NCBI RefSeq assembly: GCF_001676875.1
Contig: NZ_JYKA01000020.1
Span: 26,335 to 90,334 of the forward strand
Direction: 5' to 3'
Origin: Chromobacterium subtsugae
GTDB taxonomy: Bacteria > Pseudomonadota > Gammaproteobacteria > Burkholderiales > Chromobacteriaceae
Length of the DNA: 64,000 nucleotides
Within the stretch, counting starts at the first letter, position 1. The number at the start of each line of letters is the position of its first letter. A program made the translations under genes and the position numbers. Below are positions 60,400 through 64,000 of this stretch, piece by piece. The notes under the pieces are model-generated. The model made no database searches. It had not been told where the DNA came from and saw only the letters and a list, made by a program, of their open reading frames with translations.

Positions 60400-61293
60400 A
60401 TGGCCATCCGTGATCGTTTCGGCAAGTGGGCGCTATCCTGGCCCCCCTTGCTGTACTTGGTATTGTTCTTTCTGATTCCGTCGCTGATCATGCTGGTGGC
60501 CGCTTTCCGCCAGCCCGGCGACTACGGCGGCCTGGCGCCCCTGTTCACCATCGAGGACGGCCAGCGTGTCTGGCAGCTGACGCTGGACAACTTCCACCGC
60601 CTGGTGGAGGAGCCGCTGTACCTGGAGCTGTTCGTCAAATCGGCCGGCTACGCCGCCATCACCACCGCGGTGTGCCTGGTGATGGCTTATCCGCTGGCCT
60701 GGCTGATCGCGCGCTCCGGCAAGAAATACCGCGACCTGATGCTGCTGCTGGTGATCCTGCCGTTCTGGTCCAACTTCCTGATCCGCATCTACGCCTGGAT
60801 GATCATCCTCGGCCCGCAGTCGGCGTTCACCAAGGCGCTGAACCTGGTGCTCACTTCGCTGGGCTTCGAGCCAGTGCGCTTGCTGTTCACCTCGTTCGCG
60901 GTGATCGTCGGCCTGGTCTACGTGCATCTGCCCTTCATGGTGCTGCCGCTGTACGCCAATCTGGAAAAGCACGACATGGCGCTGCTGGACGCCGCGCAGG
61001 ACCTGGGCGCCAACGCCTGGCAGCGCTTCTGGCGCGTCACCTGGCCGCAGTCGCTGCCCGGCGTGTTCGCCGGCTCGGCGCTGGTGTTCATTCCGGCGCT
61101 GGGCATGTTCGCCATCCCGGACATCCTGGGCGGCACCGAATCCATCATGATAGGCAACCTGATCAAGCAGCAGATTCTGGATACCCGCGACTGGCCGTTC
61201 GGCTCGGTGCTGTCGATCATGCTGACCGGCGGCGTGCTGCTGATCGCCGCCTTGGGGGCCGTGGTGGCCAGAAGGGGGAAGGGCCGTGGCTAA
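60400..61293 (+). CDS. potB: Polyamine ABC transporter permease PotB
   Basis: A 297-residue inner-membrane permease with six hydrophobic helices. The EAA-type cytoplasmic loop is ALLDAAQDLGANAWQRFWRV, which contacts the ATPase. The N-terminal PPLLYLVLFFLIPSLIMLVA and FWSNFLIRIYAWM segments are typical of PotB/PotH. The start lies 3 bases after potA and the end overlaps potC by 8 bases. Confidence 0.93.
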   Translation: MAIRDRFGKWALSWPPLLYLVLFFLIPSLIMLVAAFRQPGDYGGLAPLFTIEDGQRVWQLTLDNFHRLVEEPLYLELFVKSAGYAAITTAVCLVMAYPLAWLIARSGKKYRDLMLLLVILPFWSNFLIRIYAWMIILGPQSAFTKALNLVLTSLGFEPVRLLFTSFAVIVGLVYVHLPFMVLPLYANLEKHDMALLDAAQDLGANAWQRFWRVTWPQSLPGVFAGSALVFIPALGMFAIPDILGGTESIMIGNLIKQQILDTRDWPFGSVLSIMLTGGVLLIAALGAVVARRGKGRG

Positions 61294-62080
61294 GAAACAA
61301 TCGAAGTGGCTGTGGGCGTCGGCTATCGTCACCTACCTGTTCCTGTACCTGCCGCTGGTGATCGTGGTGCTGTACTCGTTCAACGATTCGCGCCTGAACG
61401 CCGAGTGGGTGGGCTTCACGCTGAAGTGGTACGACAAGCTGTTCCATAACCAGAAAATGTTGACCGCCGCCGGCAACTCGCTGCTGATCGGCGTCATCGC
61501 CAGCTTCTTCGCCACCATTCTGGGCACGCTGGCCGGCGTCGCGCTGCATCGCTACAAGCTGAGGCTGCTGCCCTTCCTGGTGCTGACGCCGATCGCCATC
61601 CCCGAATTGCTGATGGGCGTGTCGCTGGTGATTTTCTTCGTCATCGTCAACCAGCTGATCGGCATTCTGGAGCTGGGCTTCATCACTATCCTGCTGTCGC
61701 ACATCGCCTTCTGCATCGGCTTTGTCGCCATCGTGGTGCGTGCGCGGATGCAGGGCATGGACGACAGCCTGGTGGAGGCGGCGCGCGATCTGGGCGCCAC
61801 CCCGTTCCAGGCTTTCCGCCTGATCACGCTGCCGGTGATCAAGCCCGGCATCATCGCCGGCGCCTTGATGGCGTTCACGCTGTCGATCGACGACTTCGTG
61901 ATCACCTTCTTCACCGCCGGCGCCGGCGCCAGCATGCTGCCGCTGGAGATCTACTCGATGATCAAGATCGCGGTGACGCCGGAAGTGAACGCGGTATCCA
62001 GCTTGCTGATGCTGCTGACGCTGGCGCTGATCGTCATCGCCTCCCGGGTGTCGCCCAGCGCGCTGCGCGCCAACGGCTGA
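61286..62080 (+). CDS. potC: Polyamine ABC transporter permease PotC
   Basis: A 264-residue permease with six membrane helices. The EAA loop is SLVEAARDLGATPFQAFRLI, followed by FTLSIDDFVITFFTAGAGAS, a PotC/PotI signature. It pairs with PotB. The GTG start at 61286 overlaps potB by 8 bases. Confidence 0.93.
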   Translation: MAKKQSKWLWASAIVTYLFLYLPLVIVVLYSFNDSRLNAEWVGFTLKWYDKLFHNQKMLTAAGNSLLIGVIASFFATILGTLAGVALHRYKLRLLPFLVLTPIAIPELLMGVSLVIFFVIVNQLIGILELGFITILLSHIAFCIGFVAIVVRARMQGMDDSLVEAARDLGATPFQAFRLITLPVIKPGIIAGALMAFTLSIDDFVITFFTAGAGASMLPLEIYSMIKIAVTPEVNAVSSLLMLLTLALIVIASRVSPSALRANG

Positions 62081-62174
62081 GACGCGGGGCAAGACGGGGT
62101 CGGGCAGTCCAGAGGGGCGCTGCCCGGTCTTTCTCGTAGTACCACCATGCTGTGCAATACAAAGGAAGCAAAAT

Positions 62175-63239
62175 ATGAAGAAGATTCTCGCGATGCTGGC
62201 GCTGGCGGCCTCCACCCAGGCGTTCGCCGCCGATGAGCTGCATCTCTATAACTGGAACAACTATTTGTCCGAAGCGGCAGCCAAAAACTTTGAAGCCTAC
62301 TGCAAGTGCAAGCTGGTGCAGGACTACTACGGCGACAACGAAGAAATGCTGGCCAAGCTGGCCGCCGGCGCCAAGGGCTACGACATGGTGGTGCCCACCG
62401 GCTTCGCGGTGGACGCGCTGATCAAGCAGGGCAAGGCCCAGCCGCTGGACAAGACGCAGCTGCCCAACTTCAAGAACCTGAACCCGGGCTATCTGAACAG
62501 CTTCTTCGACAAGGGCAACAAGTACTCCGCCCCGTACGCGTTCACCACCACCCTGATCGGCTACAACGAAACCAAGCTGAAGCAGCTGGGCCTGGGCGAC
62601 AAGGTCAACACCTGGGCGCTGATCTTCGATCCGGCGCTGCTGGCCAAGATCAAGGGCAAGGTCACCGTGCTGGATTCACAGCGCGAGCTGGTGTCCGCGG
62701 CGCTGATGTACCTGGGCAAGCCGGCCAACTCCACCAATCCGGCGGACTGGAAAGCCGCGCGCGACGTGATCCTGAAGGCCAAGCCGTACTGGGCCGCCTT
62801 CAACAACCAGTCGTACATCAAGGAGCTGACTGTCGGCAACATCTACGTCGCCTTCGGCTACTCCAACGATATGTTCCAGGCGCAGCAGGACGCCAAGAAG
62901 GCCAAGCGCAACTTCGCGCTGAACTTCAGCCTGCAAAAAGAGGGCAACACGCTGTCGCTGGATAACTTCGTGGTGCTGAAGGACGCGCCGCGCAAGGACC
63001 TGGCCTACAAGTTCATCAACTTCATGTTGGACGGCAAGAACGCCGCCGGCCTGACCAACGAGCTGGGCAACGGCAACCCCAACGCCGCCGCCGGCAAGTT
63101 CGTCAAGACCGAGCTGACCAAGATCCCGGCCATCTTCCCGAGCGCCACCGATCTGCCGCGCCTGCAGCAGCTGCATGACCTGAACGCCAAGGACCGCCGC
63201 GAACTGAACAAGGTGTGGTCGGAGATCAAGCTGAAATAA
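62175..63239 (+). CDS. potD: Periplasmic polyamine-binding protein PotD/PotF
   Basis: A 354-residue protein with a signal peptide (MKKILAMLALAASTQAFA). The mature start LHLYNWNNYLSEAAAKNFEA and GYDMVVPTGFAVDALIKQG are classic for PotD/PotF. It captures spermidine or putrescine and delivers it to PotBC. The gene is 94 bases after potC in the same orientation and ends at a terminator. Whether it prefers spermidine or putrescine cannot be read safely. Confidence 0.93.
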   Translation: MKKILAMLALAASTQAFAADELHLYNWNNYLSEAAAKNFEAYCKCKLVQDYYGDNEEMLAKLAAGAKGYDMVVPTGFAVDALIKQGKAQPLDKTQLPNFKNLNPGYLNSFFDKGNKYSAPYAFTTTLIGYNETKLKQLGLGDKVNTWALIFDPALLAKIKGKVTVLDSQRELVSAALMYLGKPANSTNPADWKAARDVILKAKPYWAAFNNQSYIKELTVGNIYVAFGYSNDMFQAQQDAKKAKRNFALNFSLQKEGNTLSLDNFVVLKDAPRKDLAYKFINFMLDGKNAAGLTNELGNGNPNAAAGKFVKTELTKIPAIFPSATDLPRLQQLHDLNAKDRRELNKVWSEIKLK

Positions 63240-63266
63240 GCTTACTCTATCGTGTGGCGCCAAAAG

Positions 63267-63293
63267 AAAAGGCCGGGAATCCCCGGCCTTTTT
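63267..63293. terminator. Intrinsic terminator of the pot operon
   Basis: Four A residues, GGCCGGG, loop AATC, CCCGGCC and five T residues, 30 bases past potD and before the convergent HAD gene. Confidence 0.9.
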
Positions 63294-63318
63294 CGCGTCC
63301 GCATCTATATAGAGCGTT

Positions 63319-63999
63319 TCAGCCCAATTGCAGCCGCTTCAACTGGCTGATGCGCTCGATGCGGAAATCGACATGCGCCGGCCGGCGCGGCTCCTTGCTG
63401 ACCCAGATCGTCGTCATGCCCAATTCCTTGGCGGTCAGCAGATTGGGCAGCGAATCCTCCACCATGATGCAATGCTCGGCGCGCAGCCCCTCGCGGGCCA
63501 GCACCGTATGGAAAGCGTCTACATGAGGCTTGGGCACGTAATTGAGATTGTCGACGCCGTATACCGATTCGAAATGATGGCGAATGCTCATTCGCTGCAA
63601 AATGCCTTCCACGTAATGGTTGGGGCCGTTGGACAGGATGATCTTGCGGCCGGGCAGCGCCGTCAGGCTGTCGGCCAGCCGGTCTTCAAACTGCAGCCAT
63701 TGAGCCAGCACATCCACCGGGTGGGTATCCACCAGGAACTGCTGCGGGTCGATGCCGTGGTGGGTAGTCAGCCCGTGCATGGTGGCGCCGTACTGCGCCC
63801 AGTAGCGCGAGCGCAGCGCGCAGGCTTCTTCTTCGCCCACGCCGAGGTGGCGCATCATGTATTCGGTCATCAGCTTGTTGATGTGGTCGAAGATGCCGCC
63901 GCTGGCGTGGTGCAAGGTGTCGTCGAGATCGAAAATCCAGGTTTTATGGTTCACGTTGGGACTGCATGCGGTGATGAAGGTGGGACGCAGATTATCCAT
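63319..63999 (-). CDS. HAD-family pyrimidine 5'-nucleotidase-like phosphatase
   Basis: A 226-residue haloacid-dehalogenase-type hydrolase (SDT1-like group). Motif I is WIFDLDDTLHHA with Asp24 and Asp26, motif II is ILSNGP, and motifs III/IV are KPHVDAFHTVL and MVEDSLPNLLTAKELGM. It likely dephosphorylates nucleoside monophosphates. The start ATG at 63999 is one base from the window end, so a longer gene cannot be excluded. A GTG about 15 codons in, just before NHKTWIF, would give the usual family start. Confidence 0.85.
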   Translation of the reverse strand: MDNLRPTFITACSPNVNHKTWIFDLDDTLHHASGGIFDHINKLMTEYMMRHLGVGEEEACALRSRYWAQYGATMHGLTTHHGIDPQQFLVDTHPVDVLAQWLQFEDRLADSLTALPGRKIILSNGPNHYVEGILQRMSIRHHFESVYGVDNLNYVPKPHVDAFHTVLAREGLRAEHCIMVEDSLPNLLTAKELGMTTIWVSKEPRRPAHVDFRIERISQLKRLQLG

Positions 64000-64000
64000 T

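Overview
The window looks like a chromosome segment of a Chromobacterium-type betaproteobacterium (Neisseriales). This rests on very high G+C, on neighbours such as ubiD, ttcA, yggL, a pot operon and Met-tRNAs, and on a biosynthetic cluster that matches a compound class known from Chromobacterium violaceum. The species assignment is inference. No rRNA genes, CRISPR arrays or transposases are visible.

Region 1 (1-8.4 kb) has the start of a secreted protein, a CPA2 antiporter without an RCK domain and an RsuA-family pseudouridine synthase. It also has a four-gene block that alternates a secreted or membrane-anchored protein with a candidate toxin (2659-7291). The first toxin is GH73 glucosaminidase plus NlpC/P60; the second is a small His/Cys hydrolase. 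Both share a C-terminal module of about 85 residues that resembles the XVIPCD delivery domain of Xanthomonadales type IV effectors. An AraC/GyrI regulator, an orphan hypX and aidB follow.

Region 2 (11.99-27.47 kb) is the main find: two divergent transcription units that together read as a monobactam (N-sulfonated monocyclic beta-lactam) pathway. The leftward unit, serK-like/sbnA/sbnB, makes L-2,3-diaminopropionate. The rightward unit encodes APS kinase (PAPS supply), an MFS exporter, an FAD/NAD(P) protein, an NRPS, two PAPS-type sulfotransferases, a TauD-type dioxygenase and an O-methyltransferase. The NRPS reads T, dead E-like domain, C, A, T, TE, and the TE nucleophile is cysteine (Cys1685) instead of serine. 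A cysteine TE acting on an N-sulfonated Dap-ended chain is the published logic of sulfazecin ring formation, and C. violaceum is reported to make the minimal 3-methoxy monobactam SQ 26,180. The inferred product is therefore an N-acyl-3-amino-3-methoxy-azetidinone-1-sulfonate.

Region 3 (27.5-31.7 kb) is housekeeping: two identical tRNA-Met(CAT) genes with a near-consensus promoter, midA-like, a pteridine-reductase-like SDR, ttcA and a SpeE-like protein. Region 4 (31.9-47.2 kb) is a surface-glycan locus. It combines the wbpA-B-D-E route to UDP-GlcNAc3NAcA with a pglF/E/C-type bacillosamine route, a Wzx-like flippase, three GT4 glycosyltransferases and acyltransferases. A REP-like palindrome pair interrupts it, and no Wzy polymerase is visible.

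Region 5 (47.3-64 kb) holds a TonB-like membrane protein, a LysR regulator with aspA and a strong dyad between them, several small unknowns and a DUF218 protein. Further on are yggL, an M30-like lipoprotein protease, a HutD/Ves protein, ubiD, ompW, potABCD and a HAD phosphatase at the right edge. Strong intrinsic terminators punctuate this region.
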